From Anaerolineales bacterium UBA6055 (GTDB lineage: Bacteria > Chloroflexota > Anaerolineae > Aggregatilineales > Phototrophicaceae), in NCBI GenBank assembly GCA_002428985.1, contig DIYL01000053.1, positions 47,700 through 111,699 of the forward strand: a stretch of 64,000 nucleotides of DNA, in the 5' to 3' direction. Shown here in pieces: positions 52,537 through 61,817 of this stretch. Positions within the stretch are counted from its first letter, which is position 1, and each line of letters opens with the position of its first letter. The translations under genes were made by a program, and so were the position numbers. Below the pieces are notes generated by a model that worked only from the letters and a program-made list of their open reading frames with translations, was not told where the DNA came from and searched no databases.

Positions 52537-54204
52537 TTAGCTGTCTGAAGGATAGAGCAGGTTGCCATCAGCATCCCATGAGTATCCTGCAGCTTCGAGA
52601 ACAGCACGACCTTCTTCTACACTAAATTCATAGCTTGGAAGATCAGGGTTGTGCCAGAATTCGATTGGTGTGGAAACATAAGAATCAGCAACTACACCAA
52701 AGCCTTTGAAGATGTTGTCGATAATCGATTGGGTTGGAACAACGTGTGCAATCGCTTGGCGGAACGCAACATTATCAAATGGTTCGTAGCGGACGTTAAA
52801 CGCGAAGTATTGCATACCGAGGCTTGGGCTGGAGAACAATGCTACATTTGGATCAGCTTCTGCAACTTCTGCAAGAATCTGTGAATCGCCTGCCCATTCC
52901 CATAGGAAGTTGATTTCGCCAGTTGTAATTTGACCAAGGGTTGCTTCTGCATTTGGCAATACGTTCATAATCCACCGTGAGGCAACAGGTGGTGCAAAGT
53001 AATCTGTATTGGCTTCTAGGATAACGAATTCGTTTACATCATATGCGACCATTTTGTATGGACCGCTACCAACAGGAATTTCTTCTTGAATACTTTCTGC
53101 ATTTGCATCTTCTTGTGTTAAGAGATCATCAATGAGTGGTCGCCAAACATGTTCTGGGATCAAATTGATTTTAGCAAGTGTTGATGTTTCAAATGCCGCA
53201 GATGGTGCATTCAAGGTAATCATGACGCTGAGTTCGTCAATGATTTCAATAGATTCAACTGCGCTCACAAAACCAGAGTATTGTGGTGCTTCACCTGTTT
53301 GGATTGCTTCAATTGAATATGCAGTATCTTCAGATGTTACAGGTTCGCCATCGTGCCACATCATACCTTCACGGAGTGTCACCATAACTTCTGTATCACT
53401 TTGCCATTCTACAGTTTCAGCAGCCCAAGGTTGTGGCAAACCATCTGGTCCAATACGCATCAAACGATCCCAGATAAGTTCTGTCACACGGGATGGTGCA
53501 TCACCTGCAATATAAAGTGGGTTGAATGCTTCCAAGAAAGAAGTTGTGCTGGTGATGATGTCTGTTTGGTCACCCAATGGGGTCAAACCTGTCCATGTCC
53601 AGTAGTTTTGGATACCGATACCCGCTTGCGTTACAACGGTGCTTTCATCCCAAACATCAGTACGAACCAATTGTGGGGTACTTGGGTGAACGTAGTATAC
53701 ATTTGGAACATCTTCAGCAATGATTTGTTGTGCTTCAAAGAGAAGTCCTTGACGTGCCTCAAGATCAAGCTCGCCACGTTGTGCTTCTGCAAGGGCGTCA
53801 TATTCAGGGTTACTGTAGCCAACGAAGTTGTAGCCTTCAGCCATACCGGATGAATGGAACAGATTGAACGCAAATTCATCTGGATCAGAACGTTCTGGAC
53901 GACCAACCATACGCCATGCAGTCATTTGCCATGCGTCTTCGCCTTCACGGGTAAACCAAACTTCGTCAATCAATTGTGCCCATGGAATTGCACGATGCTC
54001 AACTGTTAGACCCAGTCCCTTCATATTTTCGACAACAAGGCGTGTTGCTTCAAATTCAACTGGACGTTCTGCTTGTGTCACCGAATGAACGACGATTGGC
54101 GGAACCATTTCGCCAGCTTCTTGTGATGATACGGGCACAGCAAAAATTGCCATGACCATTGAAAGTACCAATACTAGTCCCAAAATTCTAGAAAATTTCT
54201 TCAT
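52537..54204 (-). CDS. Extracytoplasmic solute-binding protein family 5, apparently circularly permuted
   Basis: 555 residues. Signal peptide MKKFSRILGL..AIFAVPVSSQ (1-28). After it come, at about 36-205, blocks normally found at the C-terminus of SBP_5 proteins: TRLVVENMKGLGLTVEHRAI, GYSNPEYDALAEAQRG, ARQGLLFEAQQIIAEDVPNVYYVHP. From about 213 the normal N-terminal order follows: SFLEAFNPLYI, LIWDRLMRIGPDG, VTLREGMMWHDGEPVTSED (family signature, 275-293), GSGPYK (379-384), FDNVAFRQAIAHVV and VEEGRAVLEAAGY (to 541). It ends where the C-terminal lobe would normally start. Total length is normal. It should bind a peptide or similar ligand for the DppBC/DF transporter. Confidence 0.88.
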   Translation of the reverse strand: MKKFSRILGLVLVLSMVMAIFAVPVSSQEAGEMVPPIVVHSVTQAERPVEFEATRLVVENMKGLGLTVEHRAIPWAQLIDEVWFTREGEDAWQMTAWRMVGRPERSDPDEFAFNLFHSSGMAEGYNFVGYSNPEYDALAEAQRGELDLEARQGLLFEAQQIIAEDVPNVYYVHPSTPQLVRTDVWDESTVVTQAGIGIQNYWTWTGLTPLGDQTDIITSTTSFLEAFNPLYIAGDAPSRVTELIWDRLMRIGPDGLPQPWAAETVEWQSDTEVMVTLREGMMWHDGEPVTSEDTAYSIEAIQTGEAPQYSGFVSAVESIEIIDELSVMITLNAPSAAFETSTLAKINLIPEHVWRPLIDDLLTQEDANAESIQEEIPVGSGPYKMVAYDVNEFVILEANTDYFAPPVASRWIMNVLPNAEATLGQITTGEINFLWEWAGDSQILAEVAEADPNVALFSSPSLGMQYFAFNVRYEPFDNVAFRQAIAHVVPTQSIIDNIFKGFGVVADSYVSTPIEFWHNPDLPSYEFSVEEGRAVLEAAGYSWDADGNLLYPSDS

Positions 54205-54376
54205 TAGGTAATCGCTCCATAAAATAACTTACAGTGATTTAAAAATTGACCGAAAAAATTTGCACTCGTTCAATAAAACCTCCTTGGTCTCGCCTAACAA
54301 AACGTATAGCTTGCCCCACTGAATAGGTGGTGATAGGCTATTTACGTTACTCGTGGATATGTCGCGTGTAATTGTC

Positions 54377-55576
54377 TTAGACTTTTTCGCCGCCTTTATA
54401 TACACTGACAACATTGCGCAGTGTTGTGATGTCTGCGAGAGGGTCGCCGTCAATCACAAGCAAATCTGCTAGTTTACCGGCCTCTACTGTTCCAATCTCA
54501 TGATCCCACTTAAGAATTTTGGCGTTATGAGAAGTTGCAATCGTAATTGCTTCTATTTCCGGTATGCCGTTAGCTACTAATAATTCAACTTCCCGCGCCA
54601 TGCTATGACGATGTGGCGCAAGTGGATTACCGCCAGCATCTGTGCCACATCCGAGGAAAATACCTTTGGAGCGTGCCAGATCAATTGTCTTACGGATTTG
54701 AACCACACCTTTTTCAATCATCGGTTTACGACGTTTGGCATCAGCTTGTTGGACAGGTGTTAACGGATGGCTTTCCAAATCTGGATTACCAACACCTAAT
54801 GTCAGTACCAGTGATGCGCCGTTTTCAACCATCATATTGGCAGTTTCTTCATCGAGATATGTGCCATGCTCAATCGAATCGACACCCGCTAACATACAAT
54901 TCTTGATGCCACCTGTACCATGACAGTGTGCGGCAACGGTACGTCCCATCGCATGCGCCGCATCAACTGCGGCTTTCATCTCGTCAACCGTAAACTGAGC
55001 TGCCATGATGTCCTGACCGGGTGTTGCGCTACCGCCAGTTGCCATCAGTTTGATGGTGTCAGCTCCAGCTTTGATTTGCTCGCGGGCAGCTTTACGTACT
55101 TCATCAGGACCATCGGCTTCACGTGCAATAAAGTGCGCATGACCACCTGTCATTGCAATAACACGCCCTGACGTTTTCATGCGGGGGCCTTTGATCCAAC
55201 CCGCGTTGATCGCCTTGCGGAGAGACATTTCAATATATTTCTCGCCACCGATGTCGCGCACTGTTGTCACACCATGTGACAAGATTTTGCCGACTGTATG
55301 CACGGCTTCAAGTAGCAGATCATCACGATCTTTCTCCAAAAGCACAAAGACACTTTCTTCACCGTTGTAACAGACATGAATATGCGCATCAATAAGACCT
55401 GGCATTAGGGTTTTGCCAGAAATATCTTCTTGGGGCGCATTACTTGCTTCTTCTGGTAAGTCACTTGCACTACCAACCCATTCGATTTTCCCATCTTTTA
55501 CATAAACCGCTGACGCTTCTATAGGGTCAGCGCCAGTACCATCAATGAGTGTTGCTCCGGTTAGTACAAATTCCAT
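54377..55576 (-). CDS. Metal-dependent amidohydrolase (imidazolonepropionase/prolidase-like)
   Basis: 399 residues from MEFVLTGATLIDGTG, with AAAGG 8 bases ahead; the frame is open to 55600. Metal ligands: HxH in LIDAHIHV, carbamylated-Lys candidate in TIKLMATGG, His in AAHCHG, His in SIEHGTYL and Asp in GCGTDAGG. MTGGHAHF is also family-typical. It sits within the IclR/Dpp run, 49 bases behind the racemase gene. Close families hydrolyse Xaa-Pro dipeptides, N-acyl amino acids or carbamates such as ochratoxin; the substrate here is not known. Confidence 0.88.
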   Translation of the reverse strand: MEFVLTGATLIDGTGADPIEASAVYVKDGKIEWVGSASDLPEEASNAPQEDISGKTLMPGLIDAHIHVCYNGEESVFVLLEKDRDDLLLEAVHTVGKILSHGVTTVRDIGGEKYIEMSLRKAINAGWIKGPRMKTSGRVIAMTGGHAHFIAREADGPDEVRKAAREQIKAGADTIKLMATGGSATPGQDIMAAQFTVDEMKAAVDAAHAMGRTVAAHCHGTGGIKNCMLAGVDSIEHGTYLDEETANMMVENGASLVLTLGVGNPDLESHPLTPVQQADAKRRKPMIEKGVVQIRKTIDLARSKGIFLGCGTDAGGNPLAPHRHSMAREVELLVANGIPEIEAITIATSHNAKILKWDHEIGTVEAGKLADLLVIDGDPLADITTLRNVVSVYKGGEKV

Positions 55577-55625
55577 ATCTAAACCTTTCTCAAAAATCAA
55601 AAACTAGTTCATCATGAATAATGTT

Positions 55626-56393
55626 TTAATTCTTTTCGTGATACAGATCAGCTGGTGTCTTTGCGATACCAGATGCAATCTTAGGCGGTGTCATATAGGC
55701 ACGCTTCGAATGACTAATTCCAGAGCCGATCAGTGCTTCCATAAATTTCAGTTGAACCCGCGCAGGATTCAAAAACGGCACACCCAATTCCTCTTGACAA
55801 GCTTCAGGAATCTCTAGAAAGCCCATACTCATACATCCCACGATTAACGCATCTGCACGATCCTCTTGAATTGCTTTACGACCTTCTTCAATCGTCATTT
55901 CAATAGCTTGTTCGCGGTCTTTATGCAATTCCAAAACAGGCATATCCACTGCGCGAACACTTGCCAGCTTTTCACTTACTCCGCTATTCCGCACCATACG
56001 TTCTAGCATTGGGATCACACTATCTGTCACTGTAATGATTGAGAACCGGTGAGACACTGATGCTGCCATCAATGCCGTGGATTCTCCAGCGCCCGCGACT
56101 GGGATTTCGACCATTTCGCGTAATGCATCCAAGCCAGGATCCCCATAACAACCTAGTAAAATACCGTCCCAGCCCTCTTCTTGTAAAGCATGTGCCGACT
56201 TTACTGTTTCGGGAATTGAAAGATATTCTTCATACATGCTTTCAATTGACCCCGGACCTTTGGGAATATCCGTAATATCAACTTCTGTACCGGGGGCAGC
56301 ATAACGTTGCAAGTACTCCTTGCGGTGTTGCATTTCGGCTTGCCCTTCAGGCGTACGCCCCATTGGGCCTGAAACAAGATAGATTAACTTCAT
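55626..56393 (-). CDS. Asp/Glu/hydantoin racemase-family protein
   Basis: 255 residues. Two-Cys catalytic arrangement: first Cys in GILLGCYGDPGLDALRE (about 82), second in LIVGCMSMGFLEI (about 190). The start has a GxMGRTPEG lead and an extended 30-residue N-terminal segment compared with compact hydantoin racemases. Enzymes of the family invert amino acids or hydantoins without cofactor. GGAGGTG lies 5 bases before the start. In an operon with an M28 peptidase and an amidohydrolase, a role in handling D/L residues from the imported substrate is a sound guess. Confidence 0.85.
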   Translation of the reverse strand: MKLIYLVSGPMGRTPEGQAEMQHRKEYLQRYAAPGTEVDITDIPKGPGSIESMYEEYLSIPETVKSAHALQEEGWDGILLGCYGDPGLDALREMVEIPVAGAGESTALMAASVSHRFSIITVTDSVIPMLERMVRNSGVSEKLASVRAVDMPVLELHKDREQAIEMTIEEGRKAIQEDRADALIVGCMSMGFLEIPEACQEELGVPFLNPARVQLKFMEALIGSGISHSKRAYMTPPKIASGIAKTPADLYHEKN

Positions 56394-56451
56394 TGCATCA
56401 CCTCCAAATATCTACGAGAAACGTTACACTGCTTAAAAAGATCTGAATCAC

Positions 56452-58230
56452 TTATGCGTCAATTTTTTCAAGTGCGGCACGCACCATATTTGCGGATGTC
56501 TCGAATGCCCATGTAACGCGATTAACACCACGAACAAGATGTGTACGTGTCACCCGACGTAAGTGTTCATCAGCGTCTTTGATGCCAAGCGCTGGCGCAA
56601 GGTCTGGCAATTGTGGTACACGAACAGCAGGTTCGTTACGGAAGCGACCTTTACGTGTATAGTTAATGAGTACAAGCTCACGCCCCATCCCGAGTAACGC
56701 GTCGTTGTAAGCTTTAACTGATGCGTTATCTACCGCCTCGTTTGCTAGACTTTCTGTCTTACTGTATAGCTGATCTAATGCAGTATTTAAATCACTAAGC
56801 GCATCATATGCTGGTGCAAAGTTAGCATCGTCACCCGCAGCTTCCGCATATTGGCCGAGTGTATCTTTAAACTCGGCAGTCAAATTACGGAAGTCAAATG
56901 GATGAAGCGCATTATTAAGCAGACGTTGTACAGATGCTGTATAGACACGAAGGTCACGCATGAGGTTGTCTTTATCGGCAATTTCAATCGTGTCATTTTC
57001 TGTATGCCATGCAATATTTGATCCACAACCACCGACAGGGTAGTAGCCTTTCTCTTCAATTAAATCTTGTGGCATCGATGACAACAACATGAACAAGCTA
57101 GAAATCCCAATATTGTTGAAAGAATAATCACCTGCTTGATGAGGACGCGCACCTGTCATGGTTTTACCTGTTGAGTCGTTGACAGTTTGCTTCGCGAAAT
57201 CTTCGACTTCAGTCATGACCGTAACATCATAATATTCTGTTGCCCATCGACATCCTGGAGAATCAATATTCATCTGGGCAACACAATTTCGTGCGAGGTC
57301 TAAACCAAATTCATCGGCAAACCATGTTGAAGAACCATAGCGTCCAGTCGAGTGTCCTGACCACCACGCAACCCTCAAACTACGTGCCATATTGTCTTTA
57401 TTGTTGTGGAAGATACGTGCGAGTTCTAAGAGTGTCGCATCGCCAACGGCATTATCTCCAATCCCAATATCCCATGAGTCAACATGCCCGTGTACAAGTA
57501 CAAATTTATCGGGATCAACATTCCCTTTAACTTCAGCTACGACAACTGGACATTCAAACCAACCTTCCTTCATTTCAGCATGAAGGGTTACTTCAACAGT
57601 GCCCTCTTCCATTGCTTTCATCAGTGCTTCGCCATCTGGACGATTAATTGAGACAACTGGTAATGTTGGTTGACGTTCGTAATTATCGAGATCAGGAGCA
57701 CCCCAAATCGTCGTGCAGATACCCCAATGGATGTCTACTCCAGGATTCACAAAGATACAGCCAAGTGCGCCTGCATTTTCAAAATGCCAGACAGGAGGCG
57801 GACCACCAAAACCATCAACGACAACGATTTTGCCTGTAACATCAATATCTGTAGCTGGTGTAAAATCGAAGAAATCTACACTACGACCTGCCGCAAACTT
57901 TTCAATACGGACGGTCTCGCCTGTAATGCCTTCTGCTGGTGTCGTGATCGAAAATGCAGGGCTTTTCGCGCGATAAGTTTGACCGCCAAATTCAAGAGAA
58001 GACTTAACAGGAACACTCAAAAACAACTCAGGGGTATAAACCGTATGGTCTACACCTAATGCTTCGAGTCGATCTGCAATATATTGGAAGGCAACCCGTT
58101 CATCTTCAGATGCCGATTCCCGTACCAAGGTTGTATACCGTTCGATCAGTGACCACGGTTCATCTGATGATAATTCGTTCAACAGACTTTCTTCTAAAGA
58201 AGCTTTTTTGGATTCATATAAAGTTTGCAT
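56452..58230 (-). CDS. M28-family peptidase with PA domain and altered active site
   Basis: 592 residues. A PA insert (about 100-225) splits the catalytic domain. Zinc ligands: HGHVDSW (His249, Asp251), GDNAVGD (Asp259), NIDSPG (Asp323) and HTENDTIE (His). Where the usual Glu-Glu pair (catalytic base and ligand) stands, the sequence is WWSGHSTGRYGSS (289-301), giving Gly-His. I recall a WWxGHSxGRYxGS version in other uncharacterised M28 relatives, so it is a subfamily trait rather than a mutation. No signal peptide is visible. The C-terminal helical domain (about 445-592) resembles TFR-dimer domains. Substrate unknown. Confidence 0.85.
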   Translation of the reverse strand: MQTLYESKKASLEESLLNELSSDEPWSLIERYTTLVRESASEDERVAFQYIADRLEALGVDHTVYTPELFLSVPVKSSLEFGGQTYRAKSPAFSITTPAEGITGETVRIEKFAAGRSVDFFDFTPATDIDVTGKIVVVDGFGGPPPVWHFENAGALGCIFVNPGVDIHWGICTTIWGAPDLDNYERQPTLPVVSINRPDGEALMKAMEEGTVEVTLHAEMKEGWFECPVVVAEVKGNVDPDKFVLVHGHVDSWDIGIGDNAVGDATLLELARIFHNNKDNMARSLRVAWWSGHSTGRYGSSTWFADEFGLDLARNCVAQMNIDSPGCRWATEYYDVTVMTEVEDFAKQTVNDSTGKTMTGARPHQAGDYSFNNIGISSLFMLLSSMPQDLIEEKGYYPVGGCGSNIAWHTENDTIEIADKDNLMRDLRVYTASVQRLLNNALHPFDFRNLTAEFKDTLGQYAEAAGDDANFAPAYDALSDLNTALDQLYSKTESLANEAVDNASVKAYNDALLGMGRELVLINYTRKGRFRNEPAVRVPQLPDLAPALGIKDADEHLRRVTRTHLVRGVNRVTWAFETSANMVRAALEKIDA

Positions 58231-58251
58231 ATATACCCCTAAATTTTGCGA

Positions 58252-59037
58252 TCAAATAAGTAATTCTTTTATTGATTCTTCGTAATCTTTGGTTTTGTAG
58301 CCTAATTCTGACGAAACGTGCGATGTAGATTTCAAAATTAGCTCAATATATCTTTCGATTGTTGTATCGGAAAATCGTACCGATGGACCTGCGATAGACA
58401 TAGCAGCAAGTATTTTGCCATTAGCATTGAATATGGGTGCTGTGATTGAATGTGCGCCATCATCTAATTCATCAATTGTAATTGAATAGCCCTGCTCACG
58501 GATTTTCGCCAGTCGCTCACGTAATGCATCCCAATCAACTGACGTATGATCTTTTGCAAAGTTGACTAAATGGTTTTCACGCTCTTGGCGATTCATATTG
58601 GCAAGTAGTACCTTGGGCACACCACCCTTAAACAATGGAGATTGAATCCCGACTTGAGCAAACAAACGCATCGATTGTGGAGACTCTCGTGCGGCGATAC
58701 ACAACGCGTTTGTATCCAAAACAACACCAAGAAAAATACTTTCCTGAGTATCCTCAACGAGTTGATCCATAACTGGATTAGCAATTGTAAGCAGTACATC
58801 ATGACTGTGAACATTTTCAGCTAGTTCTACGATGCGCAACCCGAGGTGGAAACGGCTATTTTCGTCTCGATAAACCATGCGTTCTTCTTGGAGTGTATGG
58901 AGAATACGAAACACCTTATTCTTCACCAACCCGGTGCGACTAGTGATTTCAGTCAGTGTAATACCTCTTTTGGATTCACCAACTAATCCCAACACAATGA
59001 GTGCATCTTTTACAACCGTAATAGTGTAATCAGTCAA
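58252..59037 (-). CDS. IclR-family transcriptional regulator
   Basis: 261 residues. N-terminal winged helix (ALIVLGLVGESKRGITLTEITSRTGLVKNKVFRILHTLQEERMVYRD) and C-terminal effector domain (FHLGLRIVELAENV..., VLDTNALCIAARES, GYSITIDELDDGAHSITAPIFNANGKILAAMSIAGPSVRF). The start is a TTG, 12 bases after GGGAAG. The gene leads the minus-strand M28/racemase/amidohydrolase/ABC run, spaced 21 bases from M28. Its upstream region has overlapping palindromes, so self-control is likely. The effector is probably a product of the pathway. Confidence 0.92.
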   Translation of the reverse strand: MTDYTITVVKDALIVLGLVGESKRGITLTEITSRTGLVKNKVFRILHTLQEERMVYRDENSRFHLGLRIVELAENVHSHDVLLTIANPVMDQLVEDTQESIFLGVVLDTNALCIAARESPQSMRLFAQVGIQSPLFKGGVPKVLLANMNRQERENHLVNFAKDHTSVDWDALRERLAKIREQGYSITIDELDDGAHSITAPIFNANGKILAAMSIAGPSVRFSDTTIERYIELILKSTSHVSSELGYKTKDYEESIKELLI

Positions 59038-59055
59038 ATAATACTACTTCCCAAT

Positions 59056-59110
59056 AGTTATACTCAGTATAACTCAGTTATATAATTTTGAATCAAGTGT
59101 AACGAGTTAC
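59056..59110. promoter_or_regulatory. Operator array upstream of iclR-type gene
   Basis: AGTTATAC-TCA-GTATAACT (59056-59074, perfect 8-bp arms), overlapping TATAACT-C-AGTTATA (59068-59082), and a further GTAAC-GA-GTTAC dyad (59099-59110). Four related AGTTA half-sites lie in 55 bases between the divergent iclR and M20 genes. Confidence 0.65.
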
Positions 59111-59185
59111 GAAACATTTGTCAAAAGATTTAATGCCTAACTCAGAAATTCGAGTAAAATGACTACAAAATTTTAGTGAAATATA

Positions 59186-60589
59186 GTGAATTTGGACAAA
59201 TTCTTTGTGAATAAGGTTATTCAAACAGTAGTAGACTACGCCCATCGGAATCATGAACAACATGTTGATACATTTAAAACATTCTTGCGCTACCCCTCAA
59301 TTAGCCAAGACAAGGCATATCAAAAACAACTAGAGGCATGCGCTGATTGGCTTGTGTTAAAGATGCAACGTATCGGACTCGAAAACTGTCAAAAAATAGA
59401 GACTAATGGTCATCCAATTGTCTATGGAGATTGGCTCAATGCTGGAGATAACCAGCCAACATTGCTTATCTATGCACATTATGATGTTCAACCTATTGGC
59501 GATCAAACCTTATGGAACACTGAGCCTTTTGAACCAACCGTCTTAGCGGGGAAACTTATCGCGCGAGGCACTGTAGATGACAAGTGCGGTATATGGGTTA
59601 ACCTAACTGCTATCGAATCTATCTTATCAGTCACAGATGAATTACCCATCAACATAAAATTATTTTTTGAGGGTGAAGAAGAGCTCGGCTCGCCAAATGT
59701 ACAAACCTTTGTCAAGCAGCACAAAGATTTGCTATCAGCAGATTCATTAATTATCTGCGATGGTCCTTTTTCTCCAAAACAACCTATTATCGGGTATTCT
59801 GTGCGTGGCACTATCATGGGTGAAGTCATCGTATCCGGCCCACCACATGATCTGCATTCAGGTCGTTATGGCGGAGCAGTCCGTAATCCAATTCATCATA
59901 TCGCAGATATTATCAGTTCATTGCATGATGATGATGGATACGTCGCTATCGAAGGATTCTATGATGATATCCTAAAAATGACAGAACGCCAGCGAGCCAA
60001 TCTAAATAGAGTTTGGGAAACAATCGGAAAGTCTGTCGAAGATGGCGCAGGTGTCAAGACATTTTGGGGGCAGTCGATGGGTACTTATGCAGAACGGACA
60101 ACATCAATGCCGACGTTAGATGTTAATGGGATAACAGGTGGGCACAACGGTGAAGGCAACAAAGCCATTATTCCATCGCAGGCAAATTTTAAAGTTACTA
60201 TTCGCCTTGTTCCAGATCAAAAACCAGAAGTTATTTGGGATCACTTTGTTAACCATGTGATGACATTTGCAGGTGAGACAGTATCTATAGAAACCAAGCT
60301 GTTAAGCTATGCTTACCCATTTACGATGTCTGATACAGGGCAGGAAATTGAAGCGATACAATCTGCGTTTCAATCCGTTGTAAACAAGCAAGCGTTGCTA
60401 TTGCGGCATGGTGGATCTTTACCCATAGGCGGTATCTTACAGCGTGAGTTGGGTATCCCTACGACCATGCTAGGCTATGGTTCTGGTGATCACTCTCATG
60501 CACCGAATGAATTTATCTATTTCGATGATCTGCAAACTGCCGTAGATATTGCGATTCACTTGTTTTTCAATCTTGGTGACGTTCAATAG
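59186..60589 (+). CDS. M20-family dipeptidase, paralogue 2
   Basis: 467 residues. Metal sites: YAHYDVQP (His), ARGTVDDKCG (Asp), EGEEELGS (Glu-Glu), LIICDGPF (Asp), DHSHAPNE (His). The lid domain starts at DLHSGRYGGAVRNPIHHI. It begins with GTG; no ATG is available near the expected N-terminus and the Shine-Dalgarno is weak. GTG at 59207 is an alternative. It is divergent from iclR and belongs to the same putative regulon. It shares the subfamily of the gene at 45841 but is clearly diverged. Confidence 0.9.
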   Translation: MNLDKFFVNKVIQTVVDYAHRNHEQHVDTFKTFLRYPSISQDKAYQKQLEACADWLVLKMQRIGLENCQKIETNGHPIVYGDWLNAGDNQPTLLIYAHYDVQPIGDQTLWNTEPFEPTVLAGKLIARGTVDDKCGIWVNLTAIESILSVTDELPINIKLFFEGEEELGSPNVQTFVKQHKDLLSADSLIICDGPFSPKQPIIGYSVRGTIMGEVIVSGPPHDLHSGRYGGAVRNPIHHIADIISSLHDDDGYVAIEGFYDDILKMTERQRANLNRVWETIGKSVEDGAGVKTFWGQSMGTYAERTTSMPTLDVNGITGGHNGEGNKAIIPSQANFKVTIRLVPDQKPEVIWDHFVNHVMTFAGETVSIETKLLSYAYPFTMSDTGQEIEAIQSAFQSVVNKQALLLRHGGSLPIGGILQRELGIPTTMLGYGSGDHSHAPNEFIYFDDLQTAVDIAIHLFFNLGDVQ

Positions 60590-60674
60590 GGGAATTAATC
60601 TCACACAAATGAGATTTTGTTTTTTTACATCAAGCATGGCTATACTTATGAAAAAATTTAGATAGGTTAACTTA

Positions 60675-61817
60675 ATGGCAACTGAAGATAACAAACAAAT
60701 TCTACAATACTTACGCGACCATCAAGACGATATGGTTGAGCATCTAAAACAACTCATTGAGCTAGAATCTCCGACAAGCAGTAAACCCGCTGTTGATAAA
60801 CTTGGTGAGGTGCTCGCCAAAGAATTAAAAGAGCTTGGTGGAGATATTAGCAAGATCCCACAAGAAGAAGTTGGCGACCTTGTACGGGGACGTTGGAATG
60901 CAGGTGATGGTGGTGTGCTGATCCTCAGCCATATGGACACAGTCTGGGATGTTGGGACAGTCGCCGGTAGACCGACACAAATTGATGGCGATCGTCTCTA
61001 TGGTGTTGGCTCGATGGACATGAAGGGTGGTATTGTCATCGCATTATGGGCATTACGTGCTCTACGCGAGCTTGACTTATTCCCAGATTTTCCCATTACG
61101 TATCTATTTAATTCTGATGAAGAAATCGGAAGTCCACATTCGGGCGCAACAATTGAAGAAGAAGCACATCAACATAACACGGTATTTGTTACCGAACCAC
61201 CGCAAGATGGTAAATACAAAACTGCTCGTAAAGGTGTCAGCACATATACGGTAAAAGCAATTGGTCGCGCTGCCCACTCCGGTGCGGATCATCAACATGG
61301 TATCAACGCGATTGAGGAGCTTTCCCATCAAATTATTAAGATTCAGTCATTTACAGATTACGACATCGGTACGACTACAAATGTTGGAACAGTAACAGGC
61401 GGTACGCGTCCTAATGTTGTCCCTGCGGAAGCATCTGTAGTTGTGAATGTACGTGTGAAAACGCGCAAAAATGCGGAACTCATTCACGAAAAAATGATGA
61501 GCTTGACCCCGGTCCATCCTGAAGCGCAGGTGATTGTAGAAGGTGGTGTCACTGTCCCGCCGATGGAACGTACAGAAGAAATTGCTGGGTTGTTTAAACA
61601 AGCGCAAGCATTAGCAAAAGACATGGGACTAGATATTGATGAAGGTAGTACGGGTGGCGGCTCTGATGGAAATAGAACAGCTGCCATTGGGTTACCAACA
61701 CTTGATGGCATGGGAATTGTAGGTGAAGGCGGGCATAGTATTCATGAGTATGGAGAAATTTCATCCATGCCAGAACGTGCGGCTGTCATGGCTGCGATGC
61801 TCCGAGCCTTGCAATAA
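60675..61817 (+). CDS. M20-family peptidase, glutamate-carboxypeptidase (CPG2) type
   Basis: 380 residues. Seen: ILSHMDTVWDVGT (His-x-Asp), GVGSMDMKGGIVIALWALRAL (bridging Asp), NSDEEIGSPHSG (catalytic Glu and ligand), VTEPPQDGKYKTARKG (acidic ligand is Glu), lid domain from TYTVKAIGRAAHSGADHQHGINAIEEL, and GGHSIHEYGEISSMPERAAVMAAML with the last His. It removes C-terminal Glu-like residues or related acyl groups. TAGG lies before the start. Its TAA shares one base with the ATG of a 37-codon ORF (TAATG). Confidence 0.92.
   Translation: MATEDNKQILQYLRDHQDDMVEHLKQLIELESPTSSKPAVDKLGEVLAKELKELGGDISKIPQEEVGDLVRGRWNAGDGGVLILSHMDTVWDVGTVAGRPTQIDGDRLYGVGSMDMKGGIVIALWALRALRELDLFPDFPITYLFNSDEEIGSPHSGATIEEEAHQHNTVFVTEPPQDGKYKTARKGVSTYTVKAIGRAAHSGADHQHGINAIEELSHQIIKIQSFTDYDIGTTTNVGTVTGGTRPNVVPAEASVVVNVRVKTRKNAELIHEKMMSLTPVHPEAQVIVEGGVTVPPMERTEEIAGLFKQAQALAKDMGLDIDEGSTGGGSDGNRTAAIGLPTLDGMGIVGEGGHSIHEYGEISSMPERAAVMAAMLRALQ

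Noticed and set aside
52537..54204. Binding-protein gene as a misassembly or a fusion of two broken genes
   Set aside because: One uninterrupted frame with a signal peptide at the start, all family blocks present once each, and normal operon position; a misassembly would be expected to duplicate or lose blocks. Read-level data would still be worth checking.
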